A stretch of 22,865 nt of DNA from JAFAXD01 sp035472475 (GCA_035472475.1 DATIPA010000193.1:1-22865); one strand, 5' to 3'. Shown: positions 1 to 7,453, counted from the stretch's first letter. Notes: a model not told the origin generated them from the sequence alone. Translations and numbers: made by a program.

Positions 1-2
1 TC

Positions 3-377
3 AAGCAGGGCAAGACTGGCCGCCGCGTCGTCATCCCAGCGGGCGCGCCGCTGCGGGCGTTGCTGGACAGGACCGACCGGCGCGGGCCGTTGGTGTTGAC
101 GACGAGTCGCGACCAGCCATGGACATCGGATGGGTTTCGGACGTCGTGGGGCAAGGCGTGCGCGCGCGCCGGCATCACGGGCCTCACGTTCCATGACCTG
201 CGCGGATCGGCTGTGGTACGGCTCGCGTTGGCGGACGCGACCGTACCGCAAATCGCGACGTTTACCGGCCACAGTCTGCGCGACGTCGAAGCCATCCTCG
301 ATGCCCACTACCTCGGCCGCGATGTGCAGCTCGCCGAGATCGCGGTGATGAAGCTCGAAACGCGAACAAAACTGTAA
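3..377 (+). CDS. Tyrosine recombinase (phage-type integrase), C-terminal part, cut by window edge
   Basis: This is the catalytic end of a site-specific tyrosine recombinase, which cuts and rejoins DNA through a covalent phosphotyrosine. The frame is open from position 3, so the N-terminal domain and first catalytic Arg lie outside the window. Visible motifs are a beta-hairpin Lys region (KQGKTGRR), the H-x-x-R box (HDLRGSA), the TGHS histidine box and the nucleophilic Tyr in DAHYLGRD. The protein stops at TAA 375-377 after ending RTKL. It reads toward the 3' end of the tRNA-Lys gene 63 bp away, the usual position for an island or prophage integrase next to its attachment site. All catalytic residues that fall in the window are intact, so this end is not decayed. 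Which element it serves cannot be seen. Confidence 0.88.
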   Translation, partial: KQGKTGRRVVIPAGAPLRALLDRTDRRGPLVLTTSRDQPWTSDGFRTSWGKACARAGITGLTFHDLRGSAVVRLALADATVPQIATFTGHSLRDVEAILDAHYLGRDVQLAEIAVMKLETRTKL

Positions 378-439
378 AATGCACTGTAAAACGTGCGCGG
401 TTCGTTCGACCGCCGTCCGCGCTATGTCATTGATTTGTT

Positions 440-515
<76 letters not shown>

Positions 516-630
516 GTGCCGTGGTCACGGGACCACCATGTGAGGCGGCGTCGTTTACCAAAGCGGTGGCGGGCTGTCTATCTTCGCATCGGCCAGTTCG
601 GCCGTTGCGCCCAAAGCCGCGCAACGCAAA

Positions 631-653
631 CCGCCGGGCGACTGGCCCGGCGG
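631..653 (-). terminator. Hairpin, probable terminator of the LTXXQ gene
   Basis: An 8-bp perfect stem (CCGCCGGG / CCCGGCGG) closes a 7-nt loop. Read on the minus strand it is followed by TTTGCGTT, a weak T-rich tail, and it lies about 60 bp after the stop codon of the minus-strand gene at 714-1298. Position 516-713 otherwise holds no gene that can be supported. Confidence 0.45.
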
Positions 654-713
654 CTCACGACGGCGCTGCGATCACGGGGGGTGGGGGGCGTGGAGGTGAT
701 CGCGGGCGCCGTA

Positions 714-1298
714 CTACTCGTCTGCGTCGCCGTCTCCGCCGCGATGGAAGCCGGGTCCGCCGCGGTCACCCATTCCATGCGGACCCATCATTCCGTGCGA
801 ACCCATCATTCCCATCCCATGCGGACCCATCGCGAAATCTCGATGCGGCGCCATGAATCGGGAGAGTGTGACAAACCGACGCTTTTGCGCGTCATCGAGG
901 CTCGCATAGAGCGGCTTTGCGGCCTTCGCCAGATCGGTCAGCGCGGCACCGTACTGGCTGATGGTCTCAGCCCGGCGCGCCAGGCGATCGACCATGCTCT
1001 GGTCGTCCGCTCCCGGCGTCCGGTTGTCGGCGGCCGCCATCCGGTCGGTGCGCAGTTTGGCGAGGTTGCGGTAGGTCTGCTCGAACGCTGGCCAGTTCTT
1101 GTCCTGATCGGACGTGAGCCGCAGCCCGGCCTTGAGTGCGGCAATGCGCGCGTCGGTGAACGCGCCGAGATCTTCCAGGGTTGGCCTTTGGAAACGGTAC
1201 GACACATCGCTCGCGCGTCCATCCGAGCGTTGCTCAGCGAGCGCCGCGGAGCCGGCAAGCGCAAGCGTTGTCGAAACCACCAACAGTTTCTTCCACAT
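714..1298 (-). CDS. Periplasmic LTXXQ-motif (Spy/CpxP-like) protein with Met/His-rich tail
   Basis: A 194-residue exported helical protein. Residues 1-21 form a signal peptide (MWKKLL, hydrophobic core, ending ALA). The LTXXQ signature is LTSDQ at residues 61-65, and a weaker second copy occurs near SLDDAQKRRF, as in two-repeat members of the family. Known relatives (Spy, CpxP) are periplasmic chaperones or stress sensors, and many alphaproteobacterial members are uncharacterised. The last 40 or so residues are rich in Met, His, Gly and Asp, suggesting metal binding; that is inference. The start at 1298 was chosen over upstream in-frame starts because it follows GAGGGGA and opens a clean signal peptide. 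It is a single gene, divergent from the Rieske oxygenase gene. Confidence 0.82.
   Translation of the reverse strand: MWKKLLVVSTTLALAGSAALAEQRSDGRASDVSYRFQRPTLEDLGAFTDARIAALKAGLRLTSDQDKNWPAFEQTYRNLAKLRTDRMAAADNRTPGADDQSMVDRLARRAETISQYGAALTDLAKAAKPLYASLDDAQKRRFVTLSRFMAPHRDFAMGPHGMGMMGSHGMMGPHGMGDRGGPGFHRGGDGDADE
774..840. repeat. Imperfect short tandem repeats in the LTXXQ gene tail
   Basis: Variants of a GCGGACCCATC / GCGAACCCATC unit followed by ATTCC recur here. On the coding strand they give the repeating Met-Gly-Pro-His-Gly-Met pattern of the protein tail, which suggests local repeat expansion. Confidence 0.55.
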
Positions 1299-1565
1299 GA
1301 CAGTCCCCTCTATCGACATGAAAGTTGTAGGTCGCAGTACAAGTCCGCAACCGCACACCGGCAACTTAATTTTGCGTAACCATTAAGGCCCCGTAAGATT
1401 GCGCTGCAGCATCGGAGCGCCGTAAATCACTGAGAATGCTGCGTTGCTCGCGGCGCATAGCGCACGGACACACGCTTGCAGCACGCCATCGTGATCGGAT
1501 AATTGGTCGCATGCGACAACCCGCGCAGCGCGCGGCATCGGCGATACCAGGTGGGAGGTCGGCGG

Positions 1566-2852
1566 ATGGACAAAGCCAGGAACGAGATGCTGACGCGGGT
1601 CGGGCGCGGCACGCCGATGGGGGAATTGCTGCGCCGCTACTGGCACCCGATCGCCGGCGCGAGCGAACTTGCCGACAACCCGATCAAGCCGGTCCGGCTG
1701 ATGGGCGAAGATCTCGTGCTCTACCAGGATCTGAGCGGCCACTACGGGCTGCTCGACCGGCATTGTCCGCACCGCCGCGCCGACCTGTCATATGGGTTCG
1801 TCGAAAAGGCCGGCATCCGCTGCAACTATCACGGCTGGCTGATGGATGAGCACGGCGGGTGCGTCGAACAGCCGTTCGAGGACACGTTCAATCCGGCCTC
1901 GCCGCTGCGCAAGAAGTGCACCAGCCCGGCCTATCCGGTGCGCGAGCTCGCCGGGCTGCTGTGGACCTACATGGGCCCCGATCCGGCGCCGGAGCTGCCG
2001 GCATGGGACCCGTTCACCTGGAGCAACGGGTTCAAGGAAATCGTGTGCTGCGAGGTGCCGTGCAACTGGTTCCAGTGCCAGGAGAATTCGATCGACCCGG
2101 TGCACTTCGAATGGATGCACGACAACTGGAGCCTGCGCCAGCGCGGCGAAACCGGCCCCTACGCGGCGCGCCATCTCAAGCTCGGCTTCGACGAATTCGA
2201 GTACGGCTTTCAGTACCGGCGCATCCGTGAGGGCGCGACCGAGCAGGATCCGCTCTGGACCGTCGGGCGCGTCACCCTGTGGCCGAACGGGTTCTACCTC
2301 GGCTCGCATTTCGAGTGGCGGATTCCGGTCGACGACGAGAACACGCTCAATATTTGTTGGTTCTTCACCCGCGTGCCGAGCGAAAGCGAACCTTACGTGC
2401 AGAACCGGATCCCGACGTGGTACGGGCCGATCAAGAACGCAAACGGTCGCTGGATCTCAAGCCACATCATCAACCAGGACGTTATCGCTTGGGTCGGCCA
2501 GGGTACGATCGCGGATCGCAGCAAGGAGCTGCTCGGCTCGAGCGATCGCGGCGTCGCGATGATCCGCAATCGCTTTTTCCAGGACATGGAAGCGGTGGCG
2601 CAGGGACGCGATCCCAAGGGCATTATCCGCGATCCCGAAGTCGCCAAGCTGGTGAAGCTGCCGATCGCAACGCCAAAGACGTTCACCGATTCGATCCCGC
2701 GCGAGCAGTGGCAGGAGGACCCCTATTACGGTCGGCGGTCCAAGCGATTCCCATGGCAGGCCGGGCAGCCGAGCGAAGTGTGGAACGAGTTCGCCAGCGC
2801 CATGGGCATCGATCCCGGCCAGCGCGATCCCAGCGAACTGCGGATTGGTTGA
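1566..2852 (+). CDS. Rieske-type aromatic ring-hydroxylating oxygenase, large subunit
   Basis: A 428-residue oxygenase of the phthalate-dioxygenase-like type, expected to use electrons from a separate reductase to hydroxylate an aromatic or related substrate in the cytoplasm. The Rieske [2Fe-2S] ligands are Cys67-Pro-His69 and Cys86-x-x-His89 (CNYHGW). The mononuclear iron site has Asp177, His180 and His185 (DPVHFEWMH), and the third ligand is probably the Asp in the later INQD motif. The start at 1566 follows GGGAGG with a 7-nt gap; an upstream in-frame GTG at 1503 lacks one. No reductase, ferredoxin or small subunit adjoins it, so it must borrow an electron donor. The substrate cannot be told from sequence alone. 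An O-demethylase role is an alternative. Confidence 0.9.
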   Translation: MDKARNEMLTRVGRGTPMGELLRRYWHPIAGASELADNPIKPVRLMGEDLVLYQDLSGHYGLLDRHCPHRRADLSYGFVEKAGIRCNYHGWLMDEHGGCVEQPFEDTFNPASPLRKKCTSPAYPVRELAGLLWTYMGPDPAPELPAWDPFTWSNGFKEIVCCEVPCNWFQCQENSIDPVHFEWMHDNWSLRQRGETGPYAARHLKLGFDEFEYGFQYRRIREGATEQDPLWTVGRVTLWPNGFYLGSHFEWRIPVDDENTLNICWFFTRVPSESEPYVQNRIPTWYGPIKNANGRWISSHIINQDVIAWVGQGTIADRSKELLGSSDRGVAMIRNRFFQDMEAVAQGRDPKGIIRDPEVAKLVKLPIATPKTFTDSIPREQWQEDPYYGRRSKRFPWQAGQPSEVWNEFASAMGIDPGQRDPSELRIG

Positions 2853-3221
2853 GCGGCCGCGCTGTGGGTCTGCATCGTTCGATGTCGAACGCGCGATGTT
2901 TGCGATTAAGGTCAACAAATAGTTAAGCACCAAACCTAGTTGTTGTTGATACCGGCGTACGTATTGTTTGATTGAATTCGCGACGTTGGCGTTTACCAGC
3001 CATTAACCCTGTTTACACTTTTGTCCCGATTGCGGCGTCGATCACACATTTTCAAGCATCCGTGAATCCCACTGGGAAACCAATTTCAAACTTCTACATT
3101 GGTAGGGTACGGCCGGGCGGTTGGATGTTGTTGTCGCGCGTCGTCCGGCCAGCCCGCAATTTCATTGGCGCAACGTGAACCAACATTTTGCGACCGCCGT
3201 CTAAGTGGGACGGAGAGTACC
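2853..3221. other. Intergenic region, AT-richer, with regulatory sites
   Basis: This 369-bp gap is clearly AT-richer than the genes on either side. It contains several TTAA-type words and one CtrA-like box at 2992-3007, upstream of the small membrane-protein gene. A 68-codon open frame inside it has no ribosome site or recognisable character and is not called. No RNA structure was recognised. Confidence 0.5.
2992..3007 (+). promoter_or_regulatory. CtrA-like box (TTTA-N7-TTAAC)
   Basis: It matches the CtrA consensus TTAA-N7-TTAAC at 8 of 9 defined positions (TTTA for TTAA). It lies about 215 bp before the ATG of the small membrane protein, which is far for direct promoter control unless the transcript has a long leader. 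Binding is inference. Confidence 0.4.
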
Positions 3222-3443
3222 ATGAGCAATGCATCGTTAAGAACTGCCGACCAGATGACTCACCTCAAGATCGTGGTGCTGTCGTTGATCGCGTCCGTTG
3301 GTGTGATGCTTGTCGGCATCACCGCGCGCGCCGTGCCGGATGAAGGCACGCCGGCGCGGGTGCAGACGCAGACGACCATTCCGGTGGTCAAGGCCGGCAA
3401 GCCGGTCGCCTATAGCCACACGGGAACGACCGCGATCCGCTGA
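3222..3443 (+). CDS. Small membrane-anchored protein of unknown function (73 aa)
   Basis: This is a 73-residue protein with a polar N-terminus (MSNASLRTADQ), one hydrophobic helix at roughly residues 16-36 (KIVVLSLIASVGVMLVGI) and a short Thr/Val-rich tail ending TTAIR. It is probably a single-pass inner-membrane protein with its tail outside the cytoplasm. Start 3222 follows GGAGAG; an upstream in-frame start would add an unlikely arginine- and cysteine-rich leader. I recall similar short proteins in Bradyrhizobium-type genomes but know of no function. It is monocistronic, preceded by an AT-rich region and followed by a strong terminator. Confidence 0.72.
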   Translation: MSNASLRTADQMTHLKIVVLSLIASVGVMLVGITARAVPDEGTPARVQTQTTIPVVKAGKPVAYSHTGTTAIR

Positions 3444-3458
3444 CGTCGCGTCTCGCGC

Positions 3459-3488
3459 GCGAAACCGCGGCGGGTTTCGCTTGTTCTT
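3459..3488 (+). terminator. Rho-independent terminator
   Basis: An 8-bp stem, GCGAAACC / GGTTTCGC, with a 6-nt loop is followed directly by TTGTTCTT. It sits 16 bp after the stop codon of the 73-residue protein gene. Confidence 0.75.
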
Positions 3489-3491
3489 GGC

Positions 3492-3560
3492 GCATGATCT
3501 TTTTAAAAAACCGGTGACCACCCCGCATCAAGTGCGGGGTAGGCTTTTTCGGGATCATAC
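3492..3560. repeat. Rhizobial-type palindromic intergenic repeat
   Basis: The element begins GCATGATCTTTTT and ends CGGGATCATAC, so its ends are near-perfect inverted copies of GCATGATC. It contains the ACCGGTGACCA core. Its centre is an 8-bp stem (ACCCCGCA / TGCGGGGT, 3520-3540) followed by CTTTTT. Elements with these ends and this core are scattered between genes in Bradyrhizobium and related genomes; that attribution is from memory. It may also terminate transcription of both flanking convergent genes. Confidence 0.65.
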
Positions 3561-3563
3561 GGG

Positions 3564-4337
3564 TTACGGCCGCGCCGCCGGCAGCGTCTCGATCAACTTG
3601 CCGCCCCACAGCACCGCTCCGGTTGGCTCCCCGGTCGGCGAACCTCCCTCCGGCTCAAGCGAAATAGCGTAGGTCGCGTCACTGATCGTCTCCGGCTGGT
3701 AGGCCGCAAGCGCGGTGCCGGTCGTGAACTCCTGCTGCCCGACGAGGCCGAGCGAACGCGGCTTGGAAAACTGCTTGGAGACCAGCCATAATTCGTAGCT
3801 CTTCCCGGTCGGCTGCAGCGCTGCGACCCGGCGCACTGTCATGAGGCGCTTATCAACATCGACCGTGAGGATGAACGCCGGCGAAGCCGCATCCTGCTGC
3901 AGAACCGCCACCAACCGGCTGGCTGCGGGCCCGCCGGCGACCTCCGCCGCGGGCCGCATGCCGGCAGGCCATAGATCGGGGCGAAGAACCGAGGTGACCA
4001 GAAGCGCGACCAGCACAGCCGCGAGTGCCGCCATGGCGGTTCCGAAGGTGCGCCAGCGACGAACGCGGCGGCGCATCTCGGCGAGTTCGACGACCTGGGC
4101 TCTGTCACGTTCCACGCCGGCCAGCCGCTGCCTGATCCGCTCGAACACCTGGGGCGGAGGCTCGACCGGCTCAATCGCGGCATGCAGTTCACCGAGCTGG
4201 CGCTCCCAGTCGCGCACCAGCGCGGCGAAGCCGGCATCGGAACGCACCAGCGCCTCCGCCCGCTCACGCTCGGCGGCATCGAGCGTGCCGAGCACATATT
4301 CGGCGGCGAGCACGTCACGATCGTCGTCGTTGGTCAT
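3564..4337 (-). CDS. Anti-sigma factor, RskA family
   Basis: A 257-residue single-pass membrane protein expected to hold its cognate ECF sigma factor inactive. The N-terminal cytoplasmic part (residues 1-70) has the anti-sigma helix pattern (AAEYVLGTLDAAERE) but no HxxxCxxC zinc motif. A transmembrane helix lies at about residues 96-118. The outer C-terminal part carries RskA-domain features (SYELWLVS, then PRSLGLVG). Its ATG overlaps the sigma-factor stop in an ATGA, so the two are translationally coupled. By analogy with RskA it would be removed by regulated proteolysis, but the signal is unknown. The gene ends just beyond the palindromic repeat. Confidence 0.88.
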   Translation of the reverse strand: MTNDDDRDVLAAEYVLGTLDAAERERAEALVRSDAGFAALVRDWERQLGELHAAIEPVEPPPQVFERIRQRLAGVERDRAQVVELAEMRRRVRRWRTFGTAMAALAAVLVALLVTSVLRPDLWPAGMRPAAEVAGGPAASRLVAVLQQDAASPAFILTVDVDKRLMTVRRVAALQPTGKSYELWLVSKQFSKPRSLGLVGQQEFTTGTALAAYQPETISDATYAISLEPEGGSPTGEPTGAVLWGGKLIETLPAARP

Positions 4338-4879
4338 GAGCCAAGGCGCTCCCGGACCGCGAGGATGCTGCGCCGCAGCCAGGTCTTGATGGTGTTGACC
4401 GGACGGCCGATGCGCGCCGCCAGCTCTTCGCGTGAAAGGCCGTTGTAATAGGCGAGCAGCACCAGTTGCCGCTGCTCGGGATCGAGCCGACCAAGACAGT
4501 CCAACAAGCGAGCGAGTTCTTCGCTGCGTTCGCGCCCCGCCAGTGGGTCCGCAATGTCGGCCGCGAACTCAAGCGCCTCCGGGGCTTCCTCGACCGAGAC
4601 GTCACGCTTCTTGCGCGCCAAGTCGATCGCGCGATTGCGGGCAATTGCCACCATCCAGGTGATTGGGCTCGCCACGGCCGGGTCGAATTGTCCGGCGCTG
4701 TTCCAGATCCTGAGATAGGCCTCCTGCATCACCTCATCCGCGAGATCAGCCCTGCGCAAGATACGCAGCACCACGCCGTAGAGTTTCGCCCGGGTCGCCG
4801 CGTACAAGCGCTCGAATGCCGCCTGATCGCCGGCGGCGACTGCCCTGAGCAACCCCACGAGTTCCGCCGCCGTCAGCAT
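4334..4879 (-). CDS. ECF sigma factor (SigK-like)
   Basis: A 181-residue extracytoplasmic-function sigma factor that directs RNA polymerase to a specific stress regulon. Region 2 spans roughly residues 20-90 (FERLYAATRAKLYGVVLRIL, then DEVMQEAYLRIW and WMVAIARNRAIDLARK). Region 4 spans about 125-178, with the helix-turn-helix LSREELAARIGRPVNTIKTWL. Start 4879 was preferred over an in-frame start 42 bp upstream because the alignable domain begins just after it; the exact start is uncertain since the GGGGCGGGG upstream is not ideally spaced. It overlaps the anti-sigma gene by four bases. I could not identify an autoregulated ECF promoter upstream with confidence. Confidence 0.88.
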   Translation of the reverse strand: MLTAAELVGLLRAVAAGDQAAFERLYAATRAKLYGVVLRILRRADLADEVMQEAYLRIWNSAGQFDPAVASPITWMVAIARNRAIDLARKKRDVSVEEAPEALEFAADIADPLAGRERSEELARLLDCLGRLDPEQRQLVLLAYYNGLSREELAARIGRPVNTIKTWLRRSILAVRERLGS

Positions 4880-5101
4880 AGAGATCCGGCCCCGCCCCTC
4901 GTGCCGATGCGCGCGCCACACCCGTGCCGATTATGGTCCCCGCAGAGCCCGCGCGTCGAGTGAGCCCATCGGCATGCGGCGATAGCCAAGGCAAGACGGC
5001 TTTGCACGAGCCGGGATGCTGACCTGCGTCGCATAGCGCCACGGCTTGGGTTAAGGTCGCAGCCCCAAAATGACGCATCCCCAGATCAACGGGAGGAACC
5101 C

Positions 5102-5395
5102 ATGGCCAAGACCTACTGGATCACGACTTATCGCAACATCTCAAATCCGGATGCTTTGGCCGAATATGCCAAGCTCGCGGCGCCCGCCATTGCGGCCGGT
5201 GGCGGACGCTTCCTGGTGCGCGGCATGCCCTCCAAGGTGTACGAGGCCGGAGTGAATCAGCGCACCGTCGTCATCGAGTTCGACAGCGTGGCGCGTGCTA
5301 CGGCCGCCCACGACAGCGATGGCTACAAGGCAGCCCTCAAGGCGCTCGGCAACGCCGCGGAGCGTGACATCCGTATCGTCGAAGGCGTTGCCTAG
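5102..5395 (+). CDS. DUF1330 family protein
   Basis: A 97-residue cytoplasmic protein with the fold and spacing of the DUF1330 family, small dimeric alpha/beta barrels. Visible features are YWITTYRNISNPDALAEYA near the start, the GGRFLVRG strand and VVIEFDSVARA in the middle. No enzyme activity is established for this family as far as I know. ATG 5102 follows GGGAGG with a 6-nt gap, an excellent ribosome site. It stands alone, divergent from the sigma-factor pair. Confidence 0.85.
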   Translation: MAKTYWITTYRNISNPDALAEYAKLAAPAIAAGGGRFLVRGMPSKVYEAGVNQRTVVIEFDSVARATAAHDSDGYKAALKALGNAAERDIRIVEGVA

Positions 5396-5433
5396 ACCGC
5401 TGTTCGTCTCCACGCCCAACCGCTGAAAGGCAT

Positions 5434-5458
5434 GCGCCCGCGCCTGGGTTGCGGGCGC
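5434..5458 (+). terminator. GC-rich hairpin after the DUF1330 gene
   Basis: An 8-bp stem, GCGCCCGC / GCGGGCGC, with a 9-nt loop lies 39 bp after the DUF1330 stop. There is no T-tract, so it could be a 3'-end stabiliser or a weak terminator. The rest of 5459-5610 is an AT-rich patch with TTAATTAA at 5504, then GC-rich sequence in which I see nothing definite. Confidence 0.35.
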
Positions 5459-5610
5459 GGCTAGGCGCGCGCCAATGTCGAATTGTGAATTGATACCAAT
5501 AACTTAATTAATACGATTGCAGCCGAACGCCGGCTCCGGTGACACGTTAGCCGGGCCGGCTCCCGGGTTGGAGGCAGCCCGCAGATTTTTTGACCAGGTT
5601 CCCCGGGCCG

Positions 5611-6591
5611 TTACTCGGTTCCCGCAAGCCCAGCCTGCTGCACCACCTTGCCCCAGCGCACCATCTCGCCATCGATATAGGCCTGCAATCCCGTCGGCGG
5701 AGCCGGCGACGCCGGTACCATGCCGAGCCGGATGATTTGTTGTTGAACCTCGGATGAGGCGAGCACGGCGATCAGGTCGGCGTTGAGCCGGCGCACGACG
5801 TCGTCGGGCGTGCCTGTCGCCGCCACAATCATGCCCCAGCCGGCGGCGTCGAAACCCGGGATGCCGGCTTCGGCGATCGGCGGGACGTCGGGCGCCGAGG
5901 GTAGCCGCGCCGCCGACGACACGCCGAGCGCCCGCACCTTGCCTTCGCGGATCAGCGGCGGCGCGGGCACCGTGTCGGAAAACATCAGCGGGATGTGTCC
6001 GGCGACGACGTCGGTCAACGCGGGCGCGCTGCCCTTGTAGGGAACATGCGCCATCTCCAACCCGGTCCTGCTCTTGAGCATCTCGGCGTAAAGGTGATGC
6101 GGCGAGCCGGGGCCGCCGGAGCCATACGACAGCTTACCGGGATTGGCCTTGCCGTATGCGATAAGTTCGCCGACCGAGCGCGCCGGCAGGGAAGGATTAA
6201 CAACCAGCACAAATGGGATCCTTGCAATCAAGGCGATCGGGGCGAAGTCGTGCGCCGGATCGTAGGGCAGCTTCTTGTAGAGGGCGGCACTGATGGCGAG
6301 CGAGCCGCTGCCGGCCATCACCAGGGTGTATCCGTCCGGCTCGGCCTTGGCGCCAGCCGCCGTTCCAATCACCGAGCCCGCTCCCGGCCTGTTCTCGATC
6401 ACGACCGGCTTGCCCAGGCGATCTCCCAGGCCCGGCGCCAGCGCGCGGCACAGCGCATCGACGGCACCGCCCGGCGGCCACGGGGCAATCAGGGTGATTT
6501 GCCGCGTTGGATAAATTTCTGCTGCGGCGGGCAGTCCCGACAGCAGCGCGATCAAGGCGATGCCGCCAGCGGCAAGCCGGGCGATGCGCAT
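5611..6591 (-). CDS. Tripartite tricarboxylate transporter substrate-binding protein (Bug/TctC family)
   Basis: A 326-residue periplasmic solute-binding protein. The signal peptide covers about residues 1-24 (hydrophobic core, ending AAAE). Family hallmarks are YPTRQITLIAPWPPGGAVD near the mature start, VVIENRPGAGSVIG, and the YGSGGPGSPHHLYAEM and HVPYKGSAPAL segments that line the ligand pocket. These proteins bind small carboxylates or amides. ATG 6591 sits 6 nt after GGAGG; a GTG just upstream is too close. No TctA or TctB membrane genes are adjacent, as is common for the many orphan members in betaproteobacteria and alphaproteobacteria, so the ligand and transporter partner are unknown. 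Confidence 0.9.
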   Translation of the reverse strand: MRIARLAAGGIALIALLSGLPAAAEIYPTRQITLIAPWPPGGAVDALCRALAPGLGDRLGKPVVIENRPGAGSVIGTAAGAKAEPDGYTLVMAGSGSLAISAALYKKLPYDPAHDFAPIALIARIPFVLVVNPSLPARSVGELIAYGKANPGKLSYGSGGPGSPHHLYAEMLKSRTGLEMAHVPYKGSAPALTDVVAGHIPLMFSDTVPAPPLIREGKVRALGVSSAARLPSAPDVPPIAEAGIPGFDAAGWGMIVAATGTPDDVVRRLNADLIAVLASSEVQQQIIRLGMVPASPAPPTGLQAYIDGEMVRWGKVVQQAGLAGTE

Positions 6592-6737
6592 CACGTTCCT
6601 CCCGCGATGTTCCGGGGCGCGTCTTGCTGCGCGCTACCCGATCATTGATGGATCGCAGCGTATTACGTGTCGCATGCATGCGCTACCCTGTGCGCGCGGC
6701 GCACGTCGCGCCGGCTTCACCCCAAGGATCGCATCGC

Positions 6738-7037
6738 ATGTGGACCGTTCAGATCGACCCGTTGGTCGCGGCCGGCGTCGTGCTCGCCACCGCCTTGACG
6801 GACGCCGTCTACGTGGCGTTCACGTCGGCCGTCGTGGCCCGCCGGCGCCTGCCGGCGGCGACCTGGAGCAGCATCTGGTATCTGCTCTCGTCCTTCGCCG
6901 TGATCAGCTACACCAATAACTGGCTCTATGTGCTGTTCGCCGCCGCCGGTTCCTGGATCGGCGCCTATGTGTCGATGACGTTCCTGCACCGGGCGCCGGC
7001 CAACCCGCCGCCGCCACTCGGCCCGACCACAAGCTAA
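6738..7037 (+). CDS. Conserved small membrane protein, about three helices, unknown function
   Basis: A 99-residue integral membrane protein. Predicted helices lie at about residues 8-33 (VAAGVVLATALTDAVYVAFTSAVV), 42-60 (WSSIWYLLSSFAVISY) and 62-82 (NWLYVLFAAAGSWIGAYVSM), followed by a proline-rich tail. The start at 6738 follows AAGGAT. An in-frame extension upstream is composed like noncoding sequence and is rejected. I recall close relatives across Bradyrhizobium-type genomes, all unnamed. It is divergent from the Bug-family gene and convergent with fliJ. Confidence 0.75.
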   Translation: MWTVQIDPLVAAGVVLATALTDAVYVAFTSAVVARRRLPAATWSSIWYLLSSFAVISYTNNWLYVLFAAAGSWIGAYVSMTFLHRAPANPPPPLGPTTS

Positions 7038-7048
7038 AGGTTAACGGC

Positions 7049-7453
7049 TCAAGCCAGTGCGGCGCGCGAGTTCAGGATACCCAATGAGTCGAGATCGGTC
7101 TGGCCGCGGGCGTCTTGTGCAGCGCGCTCGCGCTCGCCGAGGAGCTCGACCTTGCGGCGCTCGTCGCAGGCCTCCTGCAGGGCGGCCTTGGCGTCCGCCA
7201 GCTGGGCGCGCAGCTCGTCGGCAGAATGCTTGAGATTGTCGCGACGCGCCAGCGCCGCCTTGGCGTAGGTCGGATAGGCGTAGTGCGCGGGGTCGTGAAT
7301 GCCGCTGCGGTCCTGCTCGACGCGAATTTCACGATCGAGATCGTTCGCCATGCGCTCGAACTCGGCGATCATGGTTTCGATCTGCGCGACCTTGCGCCGC
7401 TTATCATCAACCTGAAACGTCTTCAGGCGAATGAGTGCCTCATTCGACTTCAT
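7049..7453 (-). CDS. fliJ: Flagellar export protein FliJ
   Basis: A 134-residue, almost wholly helical coiled-coil protein, the soluble stalk of the flagellar type III export ATPase (partner of FliI and FliH), acting at the cytoplasmic face of the motor. It shows the rhizobial FliJ pattern: KSNEALIRLKTFQVDDKRRKVAQIE, EFERMANDLDREI, then DPAHYAYPTYAKAALARRDNL. ATG 7453 follows GGAG by 8 nt; an upstream in-frame start would add residues unlike FliJ. No fliI adjoins it. Instead it is divergent from ctrA across a long regulatory gap. Assignment rests on family resemblance; coiled-coil proteins are easy to misname, but the motif set is specific. Confidence 0.8.
   Translation of the reverse strand: MKSNEALIRLKTFQVDDKRRKVAQIETMIAEFERMANDLDREIRVEQDRSGIHDPAHYAYPTYAKAALARRDNLKHSADELRAQLADAKAALQEACDERRKVELLGERERAAQDARGQTDLDSLGILNSRAALA

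Noticed and set aside
774..840. Repeats tested as a possible CRISPR array
   Set aside because: The units are short, imperfect, without spacers, and lie inside a coding sequence.
1364..1396. TTAA and TTAAGG words between the LTXXQ and Rieske genes, considered as a CtrA box
   Set aside because: Spacing is 6 rather than 7 bases and the second half-site does not match in either orientation.
2972..3178. A 68-codon plus-strand frame in the gap before the small membrane protein
   Set aside because: No ribosome site, no hydrophobic or domain pattern, and it overlaps the CtrA-like box; probably chance.
5504..5511. TTAATTAA in an AT-rich patch, considered as a CtrA or promoter element
   Set aside because: It lacks the 7-bp spaced second half-site and lies over 1 kb from the nearest gene start on either strand.
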